Positions 17,673 to 26,474 of a DNA stretch of 64,000 nt are shown piece by piece. The translations under genes and the position numbers were made by a program. The notes below the pieces were generated by a model. It saw only the letters and a program-made list of their open reading frames with translations. It was not told the origin of the DNA and searched no databases. Numbering within the stretch: the stretch's first letter is position 1; each line of letters opens with the position of its first letter. Source of the DNA: Helicobacter typhlonius (GTDB taxonomy: Bacteria > Campylobacterota > Campylobacteria > Campylobacterales > Helicobacteraceae); the NCBI RefSeq assembly GCF_001460635.1, contig NZ_LN907858.1, positions 620,001 to 684,000 on the forward strand. Direction: 5' to 3'.

Positions 17673-19606
17673 TTACGCTAGAAAGAGTGGAAATACACAA
17701 ATACAAAAGCATTGAGAATACTCAAGCCTTTGAGGTTGATAAGGGGATAACTATCCTTGTAGGAATGAACGAATCGGGCAAAACGAATGTTTTAGAAGCT
17801 TTGGCAAAAGTCAATTACTTCAATAATGATGAAAAGTTTAAATTTAATATAACGCACGATTACCCAAGAAAAGAATTGAAATCTCTACAAAAAAATAATG
17901 CTGAGGATATAACACCTAAAGCAATTACCTGTTATTATAGAATTTCAGAGAAATTAAAAGAAAAAATTAATGATGATTTGGGCAGTAAGATTTTTAAAGT
18001 AACAAATTTTTCTTATACAAAAAATTATACAAATGCAGGTTCTTTTGGCGGTTTAGAAGTTAGTAGTAAAGATTTTTTAAGCAATTATTTTAAAGATTTA
18101 AAAGATATAGAGCAAACTCTCAAAGATAAATTAATGGGAATTGATAATATTGAAGCCATAGATAATATTATCAAAGAATTACAACAAGAAAAAGAAAAAC
18201 ACAATGAGCTAATAGAAAAATTAGAAACTTTAAAAGAATTTTATCATAATGAATGTGATTGGCGTAATCCTATTAGTGAGTATATTATGAGAGTGTGGAT
18301 AAAACCAAATTTACCAAAATTTCTTTACTATGATGAGTATTATAGTTTGCCCTCAAGAGTAAGTATTCAAAAATTGCAACAAGAAAGATTGGAAGCTGAA
18401 GAATTAAAAACAGCACAAGCTTTATTTGAATTAGCGAATATTGATATTGAAACCTTGATAAAATCTAATGATTTTGAAGACTTTCAGGCAGAACTCGAAG
18501 CGACAGAATCTGCAATCACTGATGAACTATTTAAATTTTGGGATACAAACAAGAATTTGCAAATTGAATTTAAAATAGATAAAGTGTCCGATTCGGCTAA
18601 CAGGCAAATTCTTGAACATATATTAGATATAAGGGTTAAAAATACTGATAAAAGAGTTTCTTTACCGCTAAACAAGAGAAGCAAAGGGTTTAATTGGTTT
18701 TTCTCATTCTTGGTTTGGTTTAAAAAAATACAAGAGGATAAAAATGCACAATACATTCTACTTTTAGATGAACCGGGACTAAACTTGCACGCAATGGCTC
18801 AAGAAAATTTATTGAATTTTTTGGAAGAGCTTTCTAAGCAATACCAAATTATCTACACGACACATTCTCCCTTTATGATAGATTCAAGCCATTTAGAGAG
18901 AGTGCGCACAATTTTTGAGACTAAAGAAGGCTCAAAGATTTCTGATTCATTACAAGAAAAAGACCCGAATACTTTATTCCCCTTACAGGCTGCATTGGGT
19001 TATAACATAGCCCAAAATTTGTTTATATCTAAAAATAATCTAATAGTAGAAGGAATCTCTGATTTAACATACCTAACTTATATGTCATCACTATTACAAG
19101 AAAATGGCAAAGAAGGATTAAGTGATGATATAACAATTATTCCTGTGGGTGGAGCAGATAAAGTTTCTGCTTTTATTTCATTGATGAGGGGCAATAAGCT
19201 AAAAATAGTTTGTCTATTGGATACATTCACGGAACAAAAACCTAAAGCACATATAGATAAGCTTATAAATGAGGAAAAAATTTTAAAATTAAGTCAAGTA
19301 ATTTTTTATGATAAATTTACTGAAATAGATGTGGCAAATATAGAAGATATTTTCACAACGGAAGAATATCTGAAATTATTTAATGAGGCATTTAGTGAAT
19401 ATGATAATATTAATGTTGAAGATATTGATAAATCTAAAACTATACTTGATGAAATTAGTAAAATTATCGGTAAGCCAAGATTTAATCATTATATACCAGC
19501 AAAATTGCTTGTTTCAAAAGCTTTAAAAATCAAAGATTTCGGAGATACTACAATTAATAGGTTTGAAAAAATATTTGCAGAAGTGAATAGATTTCTTCAA
19601 AAGTAA
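17669..19606 (+). CDS. OLD-family ATPase with TOPRIM nuclease domain (R-linked gene)
   Basis: The 645-aa protein is SMC/RecF-like. Walker A GMNESGKT is at residues 32-39, then a long coiled-coil insertion, a YILLLDEPGLNLH Walker B near 364, and a THSPFMID switch. A C-terminal TOPRIM domain follows, with NNLIVEGISDLTYL (acidic Glu near 460), a VGGADKV turn and LLDTF. OLD-type enzymes are ATP-regulated nickases/nucleases used in phage defence (P2 Old, Gabija GajA). The 4-base overlap with hsdS and placement before hsdR matches Campylobacter 'rlo' genes. No UvrD-like GajB partner is next to it. Confidence 0.82.
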   Translation: MITLERVEIHKYKSIENTQAFEVDKGITILVGMNESGKTNVLEALAKVNYFNNDEKFKFNITHDYPRKELKSLQKNNAEDITPKAITCYYRISEKLKEKINDDLGSKIFKVTNFSYTKNYTNAGSFGGLEVSSKDFLSNYFKDLKDIEQTLKDKLMGIDNIEAIDNIIKELQQEKEKHNELIEKLETLKEFYHNECDWRNPISEYIMRVWIKPNLPKFLYYDEYYSLPSRVSIQKLQQERLEAEELKTAQALFELANIDIETLIKSNDFEDFQAELEATESAITDELFKFWDTNKNLQIEFKIDKVSDSANRQILEHILDIRVKNTDKRVSLPLNKRSKGFNWFFSFLVWFKKIQEDKNAQYILLLDEPGLNLHAMAQENLLNFLEELSKQYQIIYTTHSPFMIDSSHLERVRTIFETKEGSKISDSLQEKDPNTLFPLQAALGYNIAQNLFISKNNLIVEGISDLTYLTYMSSLLQENGKEGLSDDITIIPVGGADKVSAFISLMRGNKLKIVCLLDTFTEQKPKAHIDKLINEEKILKLSQVIFYDKFTEIDVANIEDIFTTEEYLKLFNEAFSEYDNINVEDIDKSKTILDEISKIIGKPRFNHYIPAKLLVSKALKIKDFGDTTINRFEKIFAEVNRFLQK

Positions 19607-19632
19607 ATGCATGAATAAGAAAGGAGCAAACA

Positions 19633-19845
19633 ATGACGCTTATCATCAAAAATGCCAATAAGGACTTTGCAGAGGCGGTCAGGACTATGGCAAAGGCTTG
19701 TGATTCTATGATAGAAATCACCGAGCAAAAAGAGCCCAGCGATGAGCTTTTGGAAGCTATTAGAGAAGTGCGAAATGGGGAAGTAGAGCGATATGAAAGC
19801 TTTGAGGATTTCAAAAAGGCAATGCTAGATGAAGTATCGCATTGA
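19633..19845 (+). CDS. antitoxin of YafQ-type TA pair 2
   Basis: The 70-aa protein (MTLIIKNANKDFAEAV...) is paralogous to the antitoxin at 16014. Its acidic C-terminal half ends FEDFKKAMLDEVSH. An AAAGGAG site precedes the ATG and it overlaps the toxin by 17 bases. I see no strong -10 box just upstream, so it may be read from the OLD gene's transcript. Confidence 0.75.
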   Translation: MTLIIKNANKDFAEAVRTMAKACDSMIEITEQKEPSDELLEAIREVRNGEVERYESFEDFKKAMLDEVSH

Positions 19846-20104
19846 ACATTCCAAACGATTCAAAAAGGCACTCAAAAAACTTTGTCTTGATGATGTGAAA
19901 CTTGTTTTGCATATTGTTGGCAAGCTTGCCAATGATGAGCCTTTGGATTCCAAATATAAAGACCATAAGCTTAAGGGGAATCTTGAGGATTTTCGCGAAT
20001 GCCATATTAAGCCAGACTTGCTGCTAATCTACCAAAAGCAAGAGGATATTTTGATTCTTACTTGTATCTCTGTGGGTAGCCATAGCACACTTTTTAAATC
20101 CTAA
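19829..20104 (+). CDS. YafQ-family mRNA interferase toxin 2
   Basis: The 91-aa toxin has all YafQ landmarks: KYKDHKLKG, FRECHIKPD (catalytic Asp retained), LLLIY, and VGSHSTLF. It is clearly paralogous to the toxin at 16225. It sits 9 bases before the hsdR ATG, so loss of the RM locus would also remove the antitoxin. This could stabilise the cluster. Confidence 0.85.
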   Translation: MKYRIEHSKRFKKALKKLCLDDVKLVLHIVGKLANDEPLDSKYKDHKLKGNLEDFRECHIKPDLLLIYQKQEDILILTCISVGSHSTLFKS

Positions 20105-20113
20105 GGAAAAACA

Positions 20114-23100
20114 ATGCAAGAACCTCAAAAGCTTGATGAAAACGCCATAGAATCCTTGCTCCTGCAACATTTAGAAAACGCAGGATATGACTACAAAAGC
20201 GGCAAGGAATTAGAGCGCAAAAGCGAGGAGTGGATACTTGAGGGCGCATTTAAAGAGGCGGTGTGGAGGATTAACTTTGCGGATTCCAAACCTTGCAATC
20301 TTAACCTAAGTTATAAAATCCAAGAGCAGCTTATAAGCGAGGCATTGGCTAGACTTAAAGCCCTTGAAAATGAGGAGCTTTTAGAAGCAAATGCGAAATG
20401 CCACGCTTATCTTACGCAGGGTATCCCGCTTGAAGTGCTACTTGATGGTGAAATGCGAGGCATTCTCTTGCAAGTGCTAGATTTTGAAAACCCGCAAAAC
20501 AATCACTTTTTGTGTGCTAATCAACTCCATTTTGAATCTAAAATGCCCAAACGCCCTGATGTTGTGCTCTTTATCAATGGCTTACCCTTAGTGGTGTGTG
20601 AGCTTAAAAATCCCCTAAATCCAAATGCTACCTTGCAAAACGCCTATCATCAGATTCAAACTTACAAGGCGCAGATTCCTATGCTTTTTATCTCCAATGC
20701 GCTATGTATGGTAAGCGATGGGCTAAATAGCAAGGTGGGGAGCTTGAGTGCGGACTTCACACGCTTTATGGTGTGGAAAGACGAGGATAAAACCGATACG
20801 CAAATGCCCCAAATACCTGATGTATTAAAGCCTCACAATCTTTTGGAATTTACGCGCTTTTTTATCCTCTTTGAAAAAGAGACTTTTTATGATAAAGCAG
20901 GCTTATCCACGACACAAATCAACAAAAAAATCGCTGCTTATCATCAATACTATGCGGTGCAAAAGGCAATAGAATCTGCTAGAAGCGCAATGAATGGAGA
21001 CAAAAGAGGCGGGGTGCTCTGGCACACGCAAGGGAGTGGCAAAAGTCTCACAATGGTATTTTTCAGCGCAAAGGCGATTGCGAGCTTTGCCAACCCCACG
21101 CTTTTACTCATCACCGATAGAAACGACCTGGACGAGCAGCTTTTTGGCACTTTTGCTAGAGCAAAGGAGCTTTTACGCACAGAGCCGATACTTGCAACTA
21201 GCACACAGGACTTAAAAGCAAAGCTTAAAAGGGCAAGTGGGGGCATTGTCTTTAGCACGATTCAAAAGTTTAGAAGCGAGGGAGAAAGCTTTGAATGCTT
21301 AAGCAAAAGAGAAAATATCCTCGTGCTATGTGATGAAGCTCACAGAAGCCAATATGGCTTTGAAGCGCGACTTGATGAGGAGGCGCAACTCCGCTATGGC
21401 TATGCAAAATATTTGCGAGACGCGCTACCAAATGCCACTTATCTAGGCTTTAGTGGCACGCCGATAGAAAAGGCAGACGCGGACACAAGGCGCGTTTTTG
21501 GAGAATACATTGATATTTATGATATTGCAAGAGCGGTAGAGGATAAGGCGACTTTACCAATTTATTATGAAAGCAGGTTAGCTAAAATTGCTTTAAGCGC
21601 AGAGGGACAAGAGATTTTAAGCGCGCTAGATTCTAAACTAAGCAAAAGTGAGGAGCAAGAGAAAATCAACGCCAAAGCCACAAGATTATGCGAGATTGTC
21701 GGGGCAAAGGATAGACTACAAACTATCGCAAAGGATATTTTAGAGCATTTTACACAGCGACAGAAGATTTTGCAAGGCAAGGCGATGATTGTTTGTATGA
21801 GCCGAGAAATCGCAGTGTCTTTGTATGAGCAAATCGTGCATTTAAATCCCTCGTGGCATAATGAGGATTCCACAAAGGGCAAAATCAAAGTGATTATCAC
21901 CGCAAAAAGTGGTGATGGAGAAAAGATAAGCAAACACCACACGAGCAAGGCGCAAAGAAGCAAAATCGCTAAAAGGCTTAAAAGCGTTGATGATGAGCTA
22001 CAAATGGTTATCGTGTGTGATATGTGGCTCACAGGCTTTGATGTGCCACCCCTACATACGCTTTATATGGATAAATTCTTAAGCGGACATAACCTTATGC
22101 AAGCCATAGCGAGGGTAAATCGCGTGTATAAAGACAAACCGGCGGGGCTGGTGGTGGATTATTTAGGAATTGCCAATGAACTAAAAAATGCACTAGAATT
22201 TTACACTCAAAGCGGAGGCAAGGGCGCGTTTATACAAGAGAAAGCAAAAATCATAGAAAAAATGCAAGAAAACTATGAAATTACCGCGCAAATGCTGCAA
22301 GGAATCAACTATTTGCAGTATTTTACGCTTAACGCACAAGAAAAACTTCAGTTTATTGCCCAAGTTTTAGAATGTATCCTAGCCCAAGAAAATGGCAAAA
22401 AGCGATTTTTGGATAATGCAATAAGGCTTTTAAAATCCTATGCAATGGCTCTGCCTTGCGAGGAAGCGGAGAAAATCGCAAAAGATGTGGCGTTTTTTGA
22501 CCTCATCAAAAGGACTTTGCAAAAATACGAAAGAGAGGAGGAGCAAAAATCTCTTGTGCCACAAAGCGCAATTAGGCAAATTATTAATGACGCGATTGTG
22601 AGTGAGGGGGTAGTGAAACTTTTGGATAGCGCAGGGATTGCAAAGCCAAACCTCCCTATCCTTTCAGAGGAATTTTTAAGCGAGCTTGCCTCCCATAAAC
22701 ACAAAAACCTTGCCTTGCAGACTTTGCAAAAGCTTTTAAATGATGAACTAAGTGCGCGTCTTAGCTCTGCACTTTCTGCAAAAAGCTTGATAGAGCGACT
22801 GCAAAAGACAATGCAAAAATATCAAAACAACCTCCTTAGTGTAGCAGAAGCCATAGAGGAGCTGATTGCCCTAGGCAAAGAACTCGTTGCGAGTGATATG
22901 CAGAGGCAGGAAATGGGATTAAAAGACTATGAATATGCCTTTTATGAAGCGATTGCCAAAAATGAAAGTGCAAAAGAAGTGATGAGTAAAAATGAGCTAA
23001 AAGAACTTGCCATAGCGATTTTTCAAACTCTCAAGCAAAATGTTAGCTTAGATTGGCAGCACAAAGAATCTGTGCGAGCAAAGCTTCGTGTGGCAGTTAA

Positions 23101-23200
23101 AAGGGTGCTGCAAAAATATGGCTATCCACCGGATATGCAAAAACTCGCAACAGATAGAATCATAGCTCAAGCCGAACTTGTGGCGAGTAATCTTGTGTGA
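20114..23200 (+). CDS. hsdR: type I RM restriction subunit HsdR
   Basis: The 1,028-aa motor/nuclease appears intact. The N-terminal PD-(D/E)xK nuclease shows PDVVLFINGLPLVVCELK at about residue 155-172. The translocase follows with Walker A HTQGSGKS near 305, DEAH (CDEAHRSQYG) near 408, FSGTP near 445, and the QAIARVNRVYKDKP motif near 665. It translocates and cuts unmethylated DNA but needs the M2S complex. Because hsdM is frameshifted here, restriction is predicted to be off unless hsdM is restored. Confidence 0.95.
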   Translation: MQEPQKLDENAIESLLLQHLENAGYDYKSGKELERKSEEWILEGAFKEAVWRINFADSKPCNLNLSYKIQEQLISEALARLKALENEELLEANAKCHAYLTQGIPLEVLLDGEMRGILLQVLDFENPQNNHFLCANQLHFESKMPKRPDVVLFINGLPLVVCELKNPLNPNATLQNAYHQIQTYKAQIPMLFISNALCMVSDGLNSKVGSLSADFTRFMVWKDEDKTDTQMPQIPDVLKPHNLLEFTRFFILFEKETFYDKAGLSTTQINKKIAAYHQYYAVQKAIESARSAMNGDKRGGVLWHTQGSGKSLTMVFFSAKAIASFANPTLLLITDRNDLDEQLFGTFARAKELLRTEPILATSTQDLKAKLKRASGGIVFSTIQKFRSEGESFECLSKRENILVLCDEAHRSQYGFEARLDEEAQLRYGYAKYLRDALPNATYLGFSGTPIEKADADTRRVFGEYIDIYDIARAVEDKATLPIYYESRLAKIALSAEGQEILSALDSKLSKSEEQEKINAKATRLCEIVGAKDRLQTIAKDILEHFTQRQKILQGKAMIVCMSREIAVSLYEQIVHLNPSWHNEDSTKGKIKVIITAKSGDGEKISKHHTSKAQRSKIAKRLKSVDDELQMVIVCDMWLTGFDVPPLHTLYMDKFLSGHNLMQAIARVNRVYKDKPAGLVVDYLGIANELKNALEFYTQSGGKGAFIQEKAKIIEKMQENYEITAQMLQGINYLQYFTLNAQEKLQFIAQVLECILAQENGKKRFLDNAIRLLKSYAMALPCEEAEKIAKDVAFFDLIKRTLQKYEREEEQKSLVPQSAIRQIINDAIVSEGVVKLLDSAGIAKPNLPILSEEFLSELASHKHKNLALQTLQKLLNDELSARLSSALSAKSLIERLQKTMQKYQNNLLSVAEAIEELIALGKELVASDMQRQEMGLKDYEYAFYEAIAKNESAKEVMSKNELKELAIAIFQTLKQNVSLDWQHKESVRAKLRVAVKRVLQKYGYPPDMQKLATDRIIAQAELVASNLV

Positions 23201-23215
23201 AGTAAGGAGAATAAA

Positions 23216-24066
23216 ATGTATAAAATGGGGACAAAGAAAAAAGTAGGCTTTGCATTATTGGCAATAATGGTCTTTAATTTATCTAGTAGTTACGCAGATT
23301 CTCAACACAAATATTTTCCAAAGACTAGAGAGGAATTAAAGGCTTTTGTCCAAGATGAAAGTATTAATCTAGGAGAAATTGATACTTCTGCCATTACTGA
23401 TATGGCAAAACTTTTTGAAGGAAGCACAAGGCAAGATTTCAGCGGGATAGAATCATGGGATACTTGTAAGGTAAAATATATACTTGATACTCAAAAATTT
23501 CTACAAGAAAATTTTAAAAGCACGAATCATAATGAGCACTTTAGAGCTAAGAAACCTATTAATTTTACATCTTTTTCTACTTCTGTTCTGCAAAAATCTA
23601 GCTCTTGTTGTGATACTCAAATGGATAAGAATATGTCTTGTTGCACAAAATCTAAAAATAAAGATTCTATAAAAAATTTATTTTTTCAAAGTTTGAAGGA
23701 CTATAAAAAACTTGTTCCATATATTGCCATAGGTATGGGTATAGGAGCTTTTATACATGGTTTTGTGCCACAGGATTTTTTACAAAATTATCTGGTGGAT
23801 TTGGGATTTTAAATGTGATTTTTGCTGCATTTATTGGCATTTTGCTTTATGTTAGGGTGGAGGCAATTATACCTATTGGTGTCGCATTGCTTGGAGTTGG
23901 CATCAATGAGGGTGTAATAATGAGTTTTTTAATCGCTGGCGCTGGTTGCTCTTTGCCTGAACTCATATTATTAAAGAGCATATTTAAGTTAAATTTTTTA
24001 GCATTGTTTGTTGGGTTGGTTTTATGTATTGCCATAGGATTTGGTATGATTATTTATTTTTTATAG
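23216..24066 (+). pseudogene. chimera: BspA-like N-terminus joined to the ArsP permease C-terminal half, with frameshift
   Basis: Codons 1-87 encode a signal peptide and the start of a BspA-like DUF285 domain (TREELKAFVQDE, ITDMAKLFEG, GIESWDTCKVK). From 23477 the frame is instead the second half of a DUF318/UPF0718 permease: a CC-rich linker (SSCC...SCC), PYIAIGMGIGAFIHGFVPQD, then after a one-base loss near 23795 (stop at 23812) FAAFIGILLYVRVEAIIPIG and GAGCSLPELILLKS to 24066. The missing halves of both genes are joined on the opposite strand at 24642-25328. Neither product should work as a permease. An AAGGAG site precedes the ATG. Confidence 0.85.
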
Positions 24067-24077
24067 TGAGGCATAAG

Positions 24078-24380
24078 ATGAATAAGGTTGATAGTTTTTT
24101 AAACATTGTGGGTGCGCTCAATGATGAGACGAGAATATTAATTTTGAATTTTTTATCTGCAAATGGTGAGACTTGCGTATGTGATTTGCAAAATATGTTA
24201 GATATGAAGCAATCACGCTTATCAAGGCATTTGAAAATATTAAAAGATTCAGGCTTTTTATATGTAAATCGCAAGGGTGCTTGGGCGTATTATGGGATAA
24301 ATAATCATTTAACCCCCTTTCATCAACAGGCTGTGCAAGCCATAGAAGAGCTTGATTTAAGAAGTTTGCCACCTTTTTAG
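24078..24380 (+). CDS. arsR: ArsR-family arsenic-responsive repressor
   Basis: The 100-aa winged-helix protein starts at ATG 24078, 11 bases after the permease stop. It has the ArsR metal site ETCVCDLQ (Cys-x-Cys, as in E. coli ArsR ELCVCDL) and the recognition helix KQSRLSRHLKILKDSG. It should repress an arsP operon and release DNA on binding As(III). Its likely operator is now 1 kb away, in front of the severed 5' half of the permease, because both genes lie across the inversion. Its 3' end overlaps the convergent zinc-ribbon gene by 24 bases. Confidence 0.9.
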   Translation: MNKVDSFLNIVGALNDETRILILNFLSANGETCVCDLQNMLDMKQSRLSRHLKILKDSGFLYVNRKGAWAYYGINNHLTPFHQQAVQAIEELDLRSLPPF

Positions 24381-24614
24381 TGTCGGGAATAATTTTGTGC
24401 AGTGCGCATTGAATTGCTCATTGCTCATTCCCGCTTGTGCGCCATATAGCGAACACATTTCTATATACTCTTGCATTGAGACTTTATGGATAAATTCACC
24501 TCTTTCATAACAATACTTGCAATAATCAACACTCGCGCTTCCGTCCTTTTCTAAGCCCATTTGTTCTTTGGAAGTAAGGGGCATACCGCAGCTTTGGCAG
24601 ATTGTATTTTGCAT
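24357..24614 (-). CDS. putative zinc-ribbon protein
   Basis: The 85-aa protein has CQSCGMPLTS near the start and YCKYCYERGEF near residue 31, a four-Cys zinc ribbon of the zf-ribbon_2 type. The helical tail contains EYIEMCSLYG. Members are common in bacteria and uncharacterised. An AAGGA site precedes ATG. It follows the BspA-like half at 24642 on the same strand, so in the uninverted order it would lie behind the BspA-like gene. Confidence 0.75.
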   Translation of the reverse strand: MQNTICQSCGMPLTSKEQMGLEKDGSASVDYCKYCYERGEFIHKVSMQEYIEMCSLYGAQAGMSNEQFNAHCTKLFPTLKRWQTS

Positions 24615-24641
24615 TAAGAATCCTTCTTTTTCCTTTAGAAT

Positions 24642-25328
24642 CTATTCTTTATACCATTTTGGCGGATTGTTTTGCAATGGAGAACTTCCAAATATATCAC
24701 GCATATCCAAAACGTTCTTGACGTTCCAACTATCCAAAGACTGATTGAATGATTTTGCCCTATAAAACATCTCTTTCATATATTTCACGCTGCTTGTATT
24801 CCACTTATCCAAAGGTTGATTGAAAGATTCTGCTACAGCAAACATACTATGCATATCTTTTACTTTGGATACGTCCCAAGCATTTATATTTTGATTAAAG
24901 CTCTTTGCCTTAGAGAACATATATTCCATATGTATCATAGTGGATAAAATAAAAATAGCAACAAACAAAAAAGCTACATAAATCAATGTGATTTTCAGTC
25001 CAAAAGCCACAAACAACATTCCCACAATTATAGGATTAACAAGCGGAGAGGTAAGCAAATAGGCGATACATACACCAAAAACTACATTTGCTTTAAGCAA
25101 TGCACGAAGTAAGGGAATAGTAGAACAAGAACAAAAGGGCGTAAGAGAGCCCAAAAGAATAGCTTTTATATAACTAAGATAAGAATCTTTGCCTAAATGC
25201 TTTTCAAAGGTGCTCTTGTATCTATTGTTTAAAAAAGCAATCAAAACAGATACGATGACAAAAAGGAATGATAACTCAACGAAATAAATGGCAAAAAATT
25301 TGAAAAATTCTAGTAATTGACTTTCCAT
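24642..25328 (-). pseudogene. chimera: ArsP permease N-terminal half joined to BspA-like repeats
   Basis: Codons 1-132 encode the first half of a DUF318/UPF0718 permease: four to five membrane segments, with the conserved GSLTPFCSCSTIPLLRALLKA cysteine motif. C. jejuni ArsP of this family exports methylarsenite. From 24932 downward the frame switches to DUF285/BspA repeats (MFSKAKSFNQ, DVSKVKDMHSMF, AESFNQPLDKWNTSSVKYM...), ending KWYKE. The switch point matches the reciprocal chimera at 23476/23477. The frame is open, so a hybrid membrane protein could be made, but it lacks the second half of the permease. Confidence 0.85.
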
Positions 25329-25343
25329 AAAAAATACTACCTT

Positions 25344-25375
25344 ATTATAATATTGATATATGTTGATATTATAAT
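25344..25375. promoter_or_regulatory. 10-bp perfect inverted repeat, probable ArsR operator/promoter of arsP
   Basis: ATTATAATAT (25344-25353), a 12-base spacer, ATATTATAAT (25366-25375). The spacer region also holds a TTGATAT direct repeat. Each arm contains a TATAAT box, one per strand. It lies 16 bases upstream of the permease start at 25328, where a repressor site is expected. Confidence 0.55.
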
Positions 25376-25484
25376 ATATAAATCTTAATAAACACTGAAC
25401 AGATTATTATTAAGTATTTCTAGTGCGAAATGGGGTAAGAAACTTCAAAGCAGCTTGCACCTTTAAATCATCAAATTATTAGGG

Positions 25485-25490
25485 TAAAAT
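25485..25490 (+). promoter_or_regulatory. TAAAAT -10 box upstream of the ANT(6)-like gene
   Basis: GGGTAAAATGC lies about 40 bases before the ATG at 25530, and AAAAAGGAG directly precedes the start. Weak but well placed in a 201-bp gap. Confidence 0.4.
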
Positions 25491-25529
25491 GCAAAGCAAA
25501 ATTTAAGCCTTTAAAAAGGAGAATCCACA

Positions 25530-26393
25530 ATGCGCACGCAAAAAGAAATTTTCGCCCTTATTTTAGACTTTGCCAAACGCACAGATTCTATCCGCGCGGT
25601 TACATTAGAAGGCTCAAGGGCAAATCCCAACATCAAGCAAGATAAATTTTGCGATTATGATATTTCTTTTTTCTTAAACGCTAAAAACTTAGAATCCTTT
25701 AAAAACGATGAGGAATGGCTTAAAATCTTTGGCAATATTTTAATGCTCCAAAAGCCCGAAGCTATGGAGCTTTACCTGCCTGATTTAAGGGAGGGTTGGT
25801 TTAGCTTTTTAGTGCTTTTTGATGATGGGGTGCGCATAGATTTGAGCCTTATTCCCCTTGAGGACATAGAATGGTATAAGGACAATGAGCGGCTAATGCG
25901 CGTTTTGCTTGATAAGGATAATCAATTGCCTATCAATGAGCCAAGCGATAGTGCGTTTTTTATCAAGCCTCTAACCAAACAGAGCTTTTTGGACTGCTGC
26001 AATGAATTTTATTGGCGCTATGTTTGCATACACAAGGACATTTTAAGAGGCGAATTGCTCCTTGCAAACGCGCATTTAGCGATGATGAGAGAGGGGCTTT
26101 TGATTTTGCTCTCTTGGCGTGTGGCATTAAGACAAAATAATTTTGCTTTTTCTCTAGGCAAGGAATATAAGTTTTTACCCCATTTTTTAGAACCTAAAGA
26201 GCGCAAAACTCTCTATAAGTGCTATAAACTAGGGGATTTAAAACAAGCGCGAAAAACGCTTAAAACAATGGAGAAATTCTTTGCCAAAAATGCGCGGGAG
26301 CTTATAAAAGTGCATTTTAAAGATTTGCACACTCTGCCTTATGCAAAAGTAGCAAAGCAATATGTGAGGATTCTAAAACATAAAATAGTATAA
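25530..26393 (+). CDS. aminoglycoside 6-adenylyltransferase-like protein, ANT(6) family
   Basis: The 287-aa protein matches the ANT(6)/AadE streptomycin nucleotidyltransferase layout. It opens MRTQKEIFALILDFA, has the nucleotidyltransferase motif EGSRANPN...CDYDISFF near residues 28-48, then FGNILMLQKPE, and DGVRIDLSLIPL with the third carboxylate. ANT(6) enzymes adenylate O6 of streptomycin. It is slightly shorter than AadE (about 300 aa). Base composition and AGATTCT words look like the host, so it appears resident rather than freshly acquired. Streptomycin resistance is plausible but not certain from sequence. Confidence 0.8.
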   Translation: MRTQKEIFALILDFAKRTDSIRAVTLEGSRANPNIKQDKFCDYDISFFLNAKNLESFKNDEEWLKIFGNILMLQKPEAMELYLPDLREGWFSFLVLFDDGVRIDLSLIPLEDIEWYKDNERLMRVLLDKDNQLPINEPSDSAFFIKPLTKQSFLDCCNEFYWRYVCIHKDILRGELLLANAHLAMMREGLLILLSWRVALRQNNFAFSLGKEYKFLPHFLEPKERKTLYKCYKLGDLKQARKTLKTMEKFFAKNARELIKVHFKDLHTLPYAKVAKQYVRILKHKIV

Positions 26394-26474
26394 ATCAAAC
26401 CAAAAGATGAGTTTGAAAAAGATTTTGATACGCACGATAAAATAAAGAAAAAGTTAAATAAATCTCAATTAAAA

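Larger units (their letters stand above)
23477..24932. other. proposed inverted segment (1,456 bp)
   Basis: Flipping this segment rebuilds both neighbours in frame: a BspA-like gene reading ...CKVK-HMEYMFSKAKSFN... on the plus strand and a permease reading ...STMI-YILDTQ... on the minus strand. Breakpoints share only about one base of homology and I found no long inverted repeat at them. Confidence 0.75.

Noticed and set aside
23216-25328. Genuine new fusion family of BspA and permease domains
   Set aside because: Both hybrids switch at points that rebuild two ordinary genes when the segment is inverted, so a rearrangement explains them more simply.
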